From UBA6136 sp046305255 (lineage in GTDB: Bacteria > Pseudomonadota > Gammaproteobacteria > Methylococcales > Methylococcaceae): a stretch of DNA of 17,292 bases. The stretch lies in assembly GCA_046305255.1 (NCBI GenBank), contig JBKCCF010000174.1, positions 1 through 17,292 on the forward strand, given 5' to 3'. The notes under the pieces were generated by a model. That model saw only the letters and a program-made list of their open reading frames with translations, did not search any database and was not told the origin of the DNA. The translations under genes were made by a program, and so were the position numbers. Shown here one piece after another: positions 6,466-14,777 of the stretch (its first letter is position 1; every line of letters starts with the position of its first letter).

Positions 6466-7176
6466 TCACCTCAGCATCAACACCAGTTCATTATTGGCGT
6501 CATCAATCGTCATGCGAAAACGCTGAAGGAAACTCATGCCCAGCAACCGGGTACCGCTTAATGATGCGTCGTCGATAAAGCTCACCCGTATGTTGTCCGC
6601 CGCGACAGCGCCCACCCGCACCGAATGTAACTGCCCTATTTTGACGTGAACTGTACCATTGGCAGTCTGACTACTGCCCTCGGTAAGCTGTGTGGGGGTA
6701 AATCCGAGTTCGGGGATCATGGATGCCGGCAGTACCAGCGTGCTGGCACCGGTATCGATAATGAGGGACAGGGTTTTGACGACGCCGTTGGGGCCGGTTA
6801 TGACTGCATCAACCTGCTGGTGAGCGCCCACCCGCGTGGTGGGCACGTAAGCCCTGTCGGCAGCGCTTTTCCTGGCCGCGTGCCCTCGGGGACTGATGAT
6901 GCGCAGCGTCTCAATCACGCCCGGCCTGGTCTGGGTCACCAGGTAATTGTAGTCCTGCAATAATTGACGAATCTGCTCCAGCGGCGAACCCTCCGCCTGC
7001 CCGGCCGGCTCGGCGCCGAGTTGTTTGAGCCCCTCCAGGGTGAAGTGCTGTTGCTCGGCGAGCATCTGGAGTTGTGCCTGGAGACCTGAACCTGCGGCCA
7101 GCCCGCCGAAACTCCACACCAACCCCAGACAATAGCCCGGCAGAAGACCATGCCGTTTCAGCCGCATGCAACGCAT
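6466..7176 (-). CDS. Secreted retropepsin-like aspartic protease
   Basis: This encodes 236 residues. The N-terminus (basic MRCMRLKRHG, then a hydrophobic stretch to about residue 28) is a signal peptide or anchor, so the product acts in the periplasm or envelope. Residues 30-97 form a small N-terminal domain (QDYNYLV, GVIETLRIISP). Residues 118-236 form a clan AA retroviral-type protease domain: strand plus D141-T-G-A, then an NGTVHVKIG flap region, then LLGMSFLQRF, the conserved end of the fold. Such single-domain enzymes act as homodimers; their natural substrates are mostly unknown. The gene begins 31 bases after the upstream mtdB paralogue stops, so the two may be co-transcribed. The start is uncertain: ATG 7167 (residue 4) is equally possible and neither has a clear ribosome site. 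Confidence 0.85.
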   Translation of the reverse strand: MRCMRLKRHGLLPGYCLGLVWSFGGLAAGSGLQAQLQMLAEQQHFTLEGLKQLGAEPAGQAEGSPLEQIRQLLQDYNYLVTQTRPGVIETLRIISPRGHAARKSAADRAYVPTTRVGAHQQVDAVITGPNGVVKTLSLIIDTGASTLVLPASMIPELGFTPTQLTEGSSQTANGTVHVKIGQLHSVRVGAVAADNIRVSFIDDASLSGTRLLGMSFLQRFRMTIDDANNELVLMLR

Positions 7177-7207
7177 ACATCAACCCGGGCCGGAGTAGCA
7201 TCGGTGG

Positions 7208-8122
7208 TCATACCAGCGCGCGGGCCTGCTCAAAAGCGGCGCGAAAATCCAGAAATACCGGCTCCTTCACTGTTAACAGGGATGCCAGCAGCGCATTTTG
7301 CAGTTTGTACTTGATGTCCCCGACCGCCAGCGAGCCGATGCCAACCGCACCCGGCGCATGCACGGCATGGATCAAGGGCTCGCCGTTGTGGGTACGCTTG
7401 ATGCCTTCAATACCCAGCGGCGGGACGGCATTGACATCACCCGCGACCTTGAGTTGGGTGGCATCGCCCAGCACGTCGGCATTCAATACCTGCACCCCGG
7501 CTTTAGCGGTACAGAATACGACGTCGGCATGAGCCAGCAGACGCGCCTTGTCGGCATCGGAACTGGCGTAGGTACCGACCAGAGACGCACCACACCGGGT
7601 GTTGTACTCACTGGCCTTGTTCAGTGCGCTGTCGATATTGAAGGGGTCGACGAGGGTGACACTGGCGCCGGCCAGTGACGCGATCACACCCGTAGCGATA
7701 CCAACCGGGCCGGTACCGCCAAAGACCACGGCATGAGCCCCCTTGAGTTCCTCGCCATGCTTGAGGCTTAGCTGCTTTTCAACGCAGGCGACCAGTGCGG
7801 CGGCGGTAGTAAAGGCGCCGCTGGGATCGGCCAGCACCGAGATCTCAAAGGGCGACACCATGGCCTTGCGTGCCACCTCCAGCATACTGAGGGCCAGGCC
7901 GATGTCGCGCCCCCCGATAAAGAGGCCCGTGCGCTTCACCCCGGCCGGTCCCCGCGAAAAAATAGCATCCTGCACCAGACCGTTGACCTGTTCGAGCTGA
8001 ACACCGTTATACGGAAAGATGCTCTCAAAGCCCGCATCCACCGCCATGTTGATATCGAAAGGGCTGACATGGGGCATGGGGTCGAACATGTGCAGCACGC
8101 TGCGTTTTTCCGTTTTTTCCAT
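7208..8122 (-). CDS. mtdB: Methylene-tetrahydromethanopterin dehydrogenase paralogue (MtdB-like, NAD-type pocket)
   Basis: This 304-residue enzyme oxidises methylene- to methenyl-tetrahydromethanopterin in formaldehyde oxidation. The start is ATG 8122, with GGAG 7 bases upstream. Family marks are HVSPFDINMAVDAG (18-31), IFSRGPAGVKRTG (55-67), ADPSGAFTTAAA (98-109), the dinucleotide loop GGTGPVG (135-141), DVNAVPPLGI (229-238) and the C-terminal GAVGIGSLAVGDIKYK. After the second strand of the Rossmann fold it has Asp159-Pro, a residue pattern usually linked to NAD rather than NADP. It is the second of two tandem copies, separated by about 100 bases containing a terminator. The two clearly differ in sequence, so they are old paralogues and not a recent duplication. 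Catalysis is inferred from the family; cofactor choice is a prediction. Confidence 0.88.
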   Translation of the reverse strand: MEKTEKRSVLHMFDPMPHVSPFDINMAVDAGFESIFPYNGVQLEQVNGLVQDAIFSRGPAGVKRTGLFIGGRDIGLALSMLEVARKAMVSPFEISVLADPSGAFTTAAALVACVEKQLSLKHGEELKGAHAVVFGGTGPVGIATGVIASLAGASVTLVDPFNIDSALNKASEYNTRCGASLVGTYASSDADKARLLAHADVVFCTAKAGVQVLNADVLGDATQLKVAGDVNAVPPLGIEGIKRTHNGEPLIHAVHAPGAVGIGSLAVGDIKYKLQNALLASLLTVKEPVFLDFRAAFEQARALV

Positions 8123-8165
8123 GAGTATCTCCATATTCAAGGGTAGCAATCCGAGACAGACAGGC

Positions 8166-8199
8166 TCAAAACAATAAGGGCCGGCACGTGCCAGCCCTT
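8166..8199 (-). terminator. Rho-independent terminator between the two mtdB copies
   Basis: On the minus strand a stem pairs 8199-8190 with 8185-8176 (10 pairs around a 4-base loop) and is followed by ATTGTTTTGA. One pair is G-U in minus-strand RNA but A-C in plus-strand RNA, which favours function on the minus strand. It lies 27 bases after the first mtdB stop and would separate or attenuate expression of the second copy. Confidence 0.7.
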
Positions 8200-8225
8200 G
8201 TATTCAAACCGTCGGAACCAAAGCT

Positions 8226-9131
8226 CTAAAGTTTCTGGGCAAACTGACGAGCCAGCTCAAAGGCATCATCGAAACTCAGATAAACCGGGGTGGCGCTGTC
8301 CCGCATACGGGCCAGCAATGCGCTTTGAGTCTTGTACTTGATGTTGCCGATGGCCAGCGCGCCGACACCGACGGCACCGCTTTGTGAACCCACAATCGGC
8401 GTGCCACGATGATGCGCGTCCAACCCCGCAATGCCGGAGGGCGGCACGGCATTGACATCTGCCGCGACCTTGAGCTGCGGTGCGGCAGCAACCAGCTCGG
8501 CACTAAGCACCTGTATACCCGCTGCTGCAGTGGCGAACACGATGTCTGCATCACGAATCAACTCGGCCTTGTTGGCGTCGGCTTCGCCTTCAATATTGAT
8601 TTGACCATCGCCAAATTCGGCATTGCAGAGCGCCGCCATGGCTTGAGCCTTTTCCAATTGCCGGCCGATGATTTTGACGGTCGCGCCCGCCTTCGCCGCC
8701 AGCGTCGCGGCAATCTGACCTACCGGACCGGTGCCACCCAGCGCCAGCACGACCTTGCCGTTGAGGTCGGTATGGAATTGGGTTTCCAGTTCACGCTCGA
8801 CCACGGCAACCATCGCCGCAGCGGTGGTGAAGGCACCGCTGGGATCTGCAAATACAGAGACTTCGAACGGCGGCACCATGGACTTGTGGGCAGTGCGAAC
8901 CATATCAACCGCCATTTTGGCATCGCGACCACCAAGGAAAATCCCCGTCCGCTTTACGCCGGCCGGACTGCGCGAAAAAATGGCATCCTGAACCAGCGCC
9001 TGAATCTCGCCGGGTTCAACGTGGAGATAGGGGATTGCAGAATTCCATCCGGCATCAAGCGCCATATTGACGTCGAATGGGCTCAGGTTCTTTTCTGGCG
9101 TGAACATGTGCAGGATGAACGGTTTTTCCAT
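8226..9131 (-). CDS. mtdB: Methylene-tetrahydromethanopterin dehydrogenase MtdB (NADP-type pocket)
   Basis: This encodes 301 residues from ATG 9131; a GTG at 9146 is possible, but the family usually begins near this ATG. The product converts methylene-tetrahydromethanopterin to the methenyl form with reduction of NAD(P), a central step in tetrahydromethanopterin-linked C1 oxidation. MtdB signatures are LSPFDVNMALDAG (16-28), IFSRSPAGVKRTGIF (51-65), FADPSGAFTTAAA (94-106), GGTGPVG (132-138), DVNAVPPSGI (225-234) and GAVGVGALAIGNIKYK. After the second strand it carries G156-R157, followed by LEKAQ, very like the NADP-binding GRKLDKAQ of MtdA. NADP use is therefore likely. It is divergent from metK, with about 250 bases between the starts. 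I see no strong ribosome site. Confidence 0.92.
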   Translation of the reverse strand: MEKPFILHMFTPEKNLSPFDVNMALDAGWNSAIPYLHVEPGEIQALVQDAIFSRSPAGVKRTGIFLGGRDAKMAVDMVRTAHKSMVPPFEVSVFADPSGAFTTAAAMVAVVERELETQFHTDLNGKVVLALGGTGPVGQIAATLAAKAGATVKIIGRQLEKAQAMAALCNAEFGDGQINIEGEADANKAELIRDADIVFATAAAGIQVLSAELVAAAPQLKVAADVNAVPPSGIAGLDAHHRGTPIVGSQSGAVGVGALAIGNIKYKTQSALLARMRDSATPVYLSFDDAFELARQFAQKL

Positions 9132-9296
9132 GGTTGGGAGTCTCACTCGGTTGGTGTGTAAGGACAGACTGAAGGGCCGATCGCAAGGGGTGCAGAGGCC
9201 TTTTTAGGGGCGGAAGAATAGCATATTCAGAGCGCCCGCCCCCGCCGGCGGGCCTGATCTCAACCGGCCATGCCCCACCGGGCTGATAATAATCAT

Positions 9297-9324
9297 TTGT
9301 TTGCCTTGTGTAAGTCCGTATAAT
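9297..9324 (+). promoter_or_regulatory. Sigma-70 promoter of metK
   Basis: A perfect -10 box TATAAT stands at 9319-9324, with a -35-like TTGTTT at 9297-9302 and a 16-base spacer. Transcription would begin near 9331, which makes a TTG start at 9335 implausible and supports GTG 9380 for metK. The spacer between mtdB and metK also carries a GC-rich inverted repeat around 9234-9252. Confidence 0.7.
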
Positions 9325-9379
9325 TCGCGCTCATTTGCTTTCCCGACCATTACCACGCTTCAAGAGGTTATTACCCACT

Positions 9380-10555
<1,176 letters not shown>

Positions 10556-10578
10556 GCGAGCAGCGAGCAACCAACAGG

Positions 10579-10624
10579 CCGGGGCTCTGCGCCCCGGTAA
10601 AACTCCCCCTCCGACTGGAGGGGG
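10579..10624 (+). repeat. Two tandem GC-rich hairpins after metK (terminator or REP-like element)
   Basis: CCGGGGC / GCCCCGG (10579-10597, 5-base loop) is followed after 7 bases by CCCCCTCC / GGAGGGGG (10605-10624, 4-base loop). There is no T-run on the plus strand. The second hairpin and its flank, GGGCGGGCGAGGTGG, look like dispersed REP-type repeats common in GC-rich proteobacteria. They may end or stabilise the metK transcript. Confidence 0.5.
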
Positions 10625-10680
10625 CGGGCGAGGTGGTGACACCCAAGCCCGGTACAACTGTCTTGGACACAAGACACAAC

Positions 10681-10749
10681 GCGACGAGGAGCGCTGCGAC
10701 GGGATCAAGCCCGCCAGGCTCGGCGCGGGGTTTACTTGAAACGGCGCTC
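10681..10749 (+). promoter_or_regulatory. SAH (S-adenosylhomocysteine) riboswitch upstream of ahcY
   Basis: The sequence has the conserved core of the SAH aptamer known from Ralstonia and related bacteria: CGAGGAGCGCTGCGAC at 10685-10700, an internal hairpin GACGGG / CCCGCC, then GCCAGGCTCG (about 10713-10722), and the tail TTGAAACGGCGCTC at 10736-10749. The pseudoknot is visible: GAGCGC (10689-10694) pairs with GCGCTC (10744-10749). P1 pairs GCGACGAG with CTCGGCGC with one mismatch. SAH binding in this class raises expression of the SAH-recycling gene downstream. The ribosome site AAGGAG (10816-10821) and ATG 10829 follow about 70 bases later; I did not resolve the expression platform. Confidence 0.9.
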
Positions 10750-10828
10750 GATCACCCACCCTCCGACCGTGGTGTATCGAGCGACGAACGCGCGGCGGTG
10801 GTGGATTGCACTGTAAGGAGCACCAACC

Positions 10829-12253
10829 ATGAACGCTGTTAAAAACCTCGACACCTTCACCGACTACAAGATCGCCGACCTCTCCCTGGCCGACTGGGGC
10901 AGGAAGGAACTGAATATCGCCGAAACCGAAATGCCTGGCCTTATGGCGATACGCGAAGAATTCGCCGCCAGCCAGCCGCTCAAGGGCGCACGCATCACCG
11001 GCTCGCTGCACATGACCATTCAGACGGCCGTACTGATCGAAACCCTCACCGCGCTGGGCGCCGAAGTACGCTGGGCCTCCTGCAACATCTTCTCGACCCA
11101 GGACCATGCCGCTGCCGCCATCGCGGCCCAGGGCATTGCCGTGTTCGCGGTAAAGGGCGAGACCCTCGAAGACTACTGGGACTACACCCACCGCATTTTC
11201 GAATGGGCGGATGGCGGCTATTCCAACATGATCCTTGATGACGGCGGCGATGCCACCCTGCTGCTGCATCTGGGCGCCCGCGCCGAACAGGACCTCAGCG
11301 TACTGGCCAACCCCGGCGCCGAGGAAGAACGTGTATTGTTCGCGGCCATCAAGGCCAAGCTGGCGGTAGACGGCGGCTGGTACTCCCGCCGGCTGGCAGC
11401 GATACGCGGCGTGACCGAAGAAACCACCACCGGCGTTCACCGCCTGTACCAGATGCACAACCGGGGCGAACTGAAATTCCCCGCCATCAACGTCAACGAT
11501 TCCGTCACCAAATCCAAGTTCGACAACCTCTACGGCTGCCGCGAATCACTGGTCGATGGCATCAAGCGCGCCACCGACGTGATGATTGCGGGCAAGATTG
11601 CCGTTGTGGCGGGCTACGGCGATGTCGGCAAAGGTTCGGCTCAGGCGCTAAGGGCCTTGTCAGCCCAGGTGTGGGTCACCGAGATTGATCCGATCTGCGC
11701 CCTGCAGGCGGCGATGGAAGGCTACCGCGTGGTGACCATGGATTATGCCTGCGAGCATGGCGACATCTTCGTCACGGCTACCGGCAACTACCATGTCATC
11801 ACTCACGACCATATGCTGCGGATGAAGGATCAGGCCATCGTCTGCAACATCGGCCACTTCGATAATGAAATTGAGGTCGCCGCCATCGAAAAATATCAGT
11901 GGGAAGAAATCAAGCCCCAGGTCGATCATGTCATCTTCCCTGACGGCAAGCGCATCATTCTGCTGGCCAAGGGTCGACTGGTGAACCTTGGCTGTGGCAC
12001 CGGTCATCCGTCCTATGTCATGTCGTCGAGCTTTGCCAACCAGACCATCGCCCAGATTGAACTCTGGACCGAGCGTGATTCCGGCAAATACCCGATAGGC
12101 GTCTACACGCTGCCCAAGCACCTTGACGAAAAAGTCGCGCGCCTGCAGCTGAAAAAGCTGAATGCCGTCCTGACCGAACTCACCGCCGCCCAGGCCGCCT
12201 ACATCGGTGTCGCCAGCGAAGGCCCCTACAAACCGGAACACTACCGGTACTAA
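10829..12253 (+). CDS. ahcY: S-adenosylhomocysteine hydrolase
   Basis: AhcY reversibly splits SAH into homocysteine and adenosine, relieving product inhibition of methyltransferases. The protein has 474 residues, the length of the bacterial form with the extra insertion. Visible marks are the substrate loop SLHMTIQTAVLIE (H61), DDGGDATLL, the catalytic lysine and aspartate in SVTKSKFDN (K228, D232), the NAD-binding loop GYGDVGKG (262-269), and the C-terminal KPEHYRY, which reaches into the neighbouring subunit. AAGGAG lies 7 bases before the ATG. It sits between metK and metF and is under the SAH riboswitch. Confidence 0.98.
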   Translation: MNAVKNLDTFTDYKIADLSLADWGRKELNIAETEMPGLMAIREEFAASQPLKGARITGSLHMTIQTAVLIETLTALGAEVRWASCNIFSTQDHAAAAIAAQGIAVFAVKGETLEDYWDYTHRIFEWADGGYSNMILDDGGDATLLLHLGARAEQDLSVLANPGAEEERVLFAAIKAKLAVDGGWYSRRLAAIRGVTEETTTGVHRLYQMHNRGELKFPAINVNDSVTKSKFDNLYGCRESLVDGIKRATDVMIAGKIAVVAGYGDVGKGSAQALRALSAQVWVTEIDPICALQAAMEGYRVVTMDYACEHGDIFVTATGNYHVITHDHMLRMKDQAIVCNIGHFDNEIEVAAIEKYQWEEIKPQVDHVIFPDGKRIILLAKGRLVNLGCGTGHPSYVMSSSFANQTIAQIELWTERDSGKYPIGVYTLPKHLDEKVARLQLKKLNAVLTELTAAQAAYIGVASEGPYKPEHYRY

Positions 12254-12314
12254 GACCGGGCGGGCGTCACGTGGCGTTGGCATAACCCACAGCAGCGCCA
12301 CATTCCGTTCAATC

Positions 12315-12338
12315 GCCATCCGGCCGGGGCCGGATGGC
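12315..12338 (+). promoter_or_regulatory. Perfect hairpin in the metF leader
   Basis: GCCATCCGG / CCGGATGGC, 9 perfect pairs with a 6-base loop (12324-12329), ends 26 bases before the metF start and 62 bases after the ahcY stop. There is no T-run, so it is not a standard terminator. It may set the ratio of ahcY to metF message or protect the transcript. It also buries an upstream in-frame ATG at 12334, supporting ATG 12364 as the start of metF. Confidence 0.45.
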
Positions 12339-12363
12339 CCCTACCCACAGGCGACAGGCCACC

Positions 12364-13221
12364 ATGGAATCCCAACAGAAACACCCGAAAATTTTCAGCA
12401 TGGAGTTCTTTCCGCCCCGCAGCCCTGAGGCGGAGATCTCGCTGGCTCACTGTCTCAACCGGCTATCGGTGCTAAAACCGCGGTTTTGCTCGGTCACCTT
12501 CGGCGCCGCCGGCTCGACCCGGGAAAAAACCTTCGAAACCGTCTGCGACATGCAGAACACGCGTGGCCTCGAAGCCGCGCCGCATATTTCCTGCGTCGCT
12601 TCGACCCGCGACAACATTCGCGAGGTGCTGCTCGCCTATAAGGGTCAGGGCATTCGCCACATCGTGGCCCTGCGCGGCGATACCCCCTCGGGCATGCTTT
12701 CGGCGGGTGAATTCCGCTATGCCAATGAACTCGTGACCTTCATCCGCGAGGAGACCGGCGACCACTTCCATATTGAAGTGGCGGCCTATCCGGAAATGCA
12801 CCCGCAGGCACCCAACATCGCTACCGACCTGCAGAACTTCAAGCGCAAGCTGGACGCCGGCGCCGACAGCGCCATCACCCAGTATTTTTTCAACCCCGAA
12901 GCCTACTTCCGCTTCATCGACGATTGCGAAAAACTCGGCATCGACCTGCCGATCGTGCCCGGCATCATGCCCATCACCAATTACAGTCAAATCTCCCGTT
13001 TCTCGGAGATGTGTGGCGCCGACATTCCGCGCTGGATGCGCAAGCGACTGGAAAGTTTCGGCGATGACCGTACGGCGATCCGCGCCTTCGGTCTGGAGGT
13101 GATTTCGGAACTGTGTCGGCGCCTGCTGGAGCAAGGTGCGCCGGGCCTGCATTTCTACACACTCAACCAATCCGAAGCCGTTTTGGGCATCTGGGAAAAC
13201 CTGGGCCTGAGCCGTGCGTAA
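12364..13221 (+). CDS. metF: Methylenetetrahydrofolate reductase
   Basis: MetF reduces methylene-tetrahydrofolate to methyl-tetrahydrofolate for methionine synthesis, using FAD. From ATG 12364 it has 285 residues, normal for bacterial MetF. The N-terminus SMEFFPPRSPEAE carries catalytic Glu14. VTFGAAGSTRE, HIVALRGDTPSG (Asp106, flavin/folate site), EVAAYPEMHPQA, DAGADSAITQYFF (Gln173) and PGIMPITN are all family motifs. An upstream in-frame ATG at 12334 would add ten unlike residues. The gene completes metK-ahcY-metF, the SAM regeneration route, and converges with the cytochrome c gene with 84 bases between the stops. Confidence 0.96.
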   Translation: MESQQKHPKIFSMEFFPPRSPEAEISLAHCLNRLSVLKPRFCSVTFGAAGSTREKTFETVCDMQNTRGLEAAPHISCVASTRDNIREVLLAYKGQGIRHIVALRGDTPSGMLSAGEFRYANELVTFIREETGDHFHIEVAAYPEMHPQAPNIATDLQNFKRKLDAGADSAITQYFFNPEAYFRFIDDCEKLGIDLPIVPGIMPITNYSQISRFSEMCGADIPRWMRKRLESFGDDRTAIRAFGLEVISELCRRLLEQGAPGLHFYTLNQSEAVLGIWENLGLSRA

Positions 13222-13305
13222 CGGCACGTTTCGGCCACCACCGCCCGATGTTGCCCACTCAACGTCATCACTTCGCGGTCGGGTTGGACCTCGCCCCGGG
13301 GCAGG

Positions 13306-14151
13306 CTATTTCGGCGCCAGCTTGCGGGCTGTCATGGCGCCGAGGTAGCTGACGATATCCTCTATGACCGCCGACTGGTTCGCACCCAGCCCCGTCATGT
13401 GGCTGTTATGGCGTATCGCCTGGGGATTCGCAATGAACCTTGGCAGCCACTCGGCCCGCCAGTACTCGGTGACATTGACCGGATAATTCAACTCCGGCCC
13501 GATGACGCCGCCCTCGCCGTTGATCTGATGGCACTGGGCGCAGTGCTGGATAAAGGCATTAAAGCCGCGCCGGACCTGGTCCGATGTTGCCGGCAACGGG
13601 GCCGCTTGCGGGTATTCGCGCGAAAGACGGGTGAGTTCAACCGCCACCACCTGCCAGGGCCATTGCAACTGGGGATCCTTTCGGGCTGCGCCATCCCTGA
13701 TATTTTCCCAGACCAGATAGAACGGTCCGGGATCAACCATGCCGCCATGACCATCGCCCAGCCGTCCGAAGGTATCAGCGCCCGACGCCGCATAGGCCAT
13801 CAATCCGCTATGGCGGCTCAGCGCTGACACCGGCATGACGGGCTGATAGCCATCACGGGTTACCAGCTTGATCAGTTCCGCGCGTTTCCAGCGCTCACCG
13901 TAAGCCAGGGTGAGCAGCGCAGAAAAACCGGCCCCCTGATAACGGGCGGGCTGGCCGGTACCGGGATTTTCCACCGTCACCGCCAGCACCGGCAGCCACT
14001 CGCTGATCTGCTTGCGACTGAGCTGGCGAACCGGCTTGCCTTCATCAACAAAGTCCAGCATAGCCTCAGCGGCCGACAGGGGGCATACCGCCAGCATCAG
14101 CACCATCAGCAGGGCGAAAGCGGTGGCGGCGGCAGGATGATGATGGGGCAT
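13306..14151 (-). CDS. Periplasmic monohaem cytochrome c with N-terminal oxidoreductase-like domain
   Basis: This encodes 281 residues from ATG 14151, preceded by GAGGTG; a longer frame from a TTG at 14238 would push the signal peptide inward. A signal peptide (1 to about 30, His-rich then hydrophobic, ending LSAAEA) sends it to the periplasm. Residues about 32-175 resemble the small domain found in molybdopterin-oxidoreductase-like accessory proteins, with YQGAGFSALL, LVTRDGYQPVMPVSAL and PFYLVWENI; I see no cofactor-binding Cys there. The C-terminal part is a class I cytochrome c with CAQCH at 204-208 and a candidate axial Met252. It lies 83 bases downstream of hoxY, in the place where hoxH would be expected. 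Whether it takes part in hydrogen metabolism or is an independent electron carrier is unknown. Confidence 0.8.
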   Translation of the reverse strand: MPHHHPAAATAFALLMVLMLAVCPLSAAEAMLDFVDEGKPVRQLSRKQISEWLPVLAVTVENPGTGQPARYQGAGFSALLTLAYGERWKRAELIKLVTRDGYQPVMPVSALSRHSGLMAYAASGADTFGRLGDGHGGMVDPGPFYLVWENIRDGAARKDPQLQWPWQVVAVELTRLSREYPQAAPLPATSDQVRRGFNAFIQHCAQCHQINGEGGVIGPELNYPVNVTEYWRAEWLPRFIANPQAIRHNSHMTGLGANQSAVIEDIVSYLGAMTARKLAPK

Positions 14152-14234
14152 AGGCACCTCAACCGGAATGCGTAAAAAAATGAGGCGGATTAAACCGCAA
14201 AGCCGCGGCCAGCTCACCTCGCAAAGCTTCACCG

Positions 14235-14777
14235 TCAATCGTAATGCAGCAGTGACTGCGGCAACTGTGGCACGCGCCCGGCCAAAAGATCATTGATGAA
14301 GATCCAGAACACCTCGGCAGAGGGTGGGCAACCCGGCAATACATAATCGACCCTGACCACCTCATGAATAGGCCGCACCTGATCGAGCAACAGGGGCAGC
14401 TCAGGGTCATTGGGGATATGCGGATTGTCGATGCCCAGCCCATCAAGATAGGCTTCAGCGAGACAGTCCTCCAGCGCGATGTGGTTGCGCATGGCGGGGA
14501 TGCCGCCATTGATGGCACAGGCGCCGACCGCCACCAGAATTTTGCAGTGGCGGCGAAATTCGCGCAGGGTGTGGATGTTTTCGGCGTTACAGAGTCCGCC
14601 TTCGATCAGGCCGATATCGACCTGCTCGCTGCAGTGCTTGATGTCGGTCAACGGGCTACGGTCAAAGGTCGCCACCTCGCAGAATGCCGCCAGCCGTTCG
14701 TCAAGGTCGAGGAATGACATATGACAGCCAAAACAGCCGGCCAGCGAAGTGGTCGCCACCTTAAGTTTATTCGTCAT
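14235..14777 (-). CDS. hoxY: NAD-reducing hydrogenase small subunit HoxY
   Basis: HoxY carries the iron-sulfur cluster next to the [NiFe] site in soluble NAD-linked hydrogenases. From ATG 14777 it has 180 residues; GGGGG lies 6 bases upstream, while ATG 14783 would place that site directly against the start. Cluster ligands C15 and C18 (AGCFGCHMSFLDL), C87 (GACAINGGIPAMRN) and C150 (LPGCPPSAE) are all present, and LLDQVRPIHEVV is typical of HoxY. The start overlaps the end of hoxU by 11 bases, so translation is probably coupled. No hoxH large-subunit gene follows. Confidence 0.92.
   Translation of the reverse strand: MTNKLKVATTSLAGCFGCHMSFLDLDERLAAFCEVATFDRSPLTDIKHCSEQVDIGLIEGGLCNAENIHTLREFRRHCKILVAVGACAINGGIPAMRNHIALEDCLAEAYLDGLGIDNPHIPNDPELPLLLDQVRPIHEVVRVDYVLPGCPPSAEVFWIFINDLLAGRVPQLPQSLLHYD

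Noticed and set aside
8409..9161. Open frame of 250 codons on the plus strand opposite mtdB
   Set aside because: It mirrors a high-GC coding frame, and mtdB on the other strand is unmistakable.
10659..10676. Inverted repeat TGTCTTG / CAAGACA as a terminator
   Set aside because: No T-run follows and it lies just before the riboswitch aptamer; kept only as a possible operator in the riboswitch finding.
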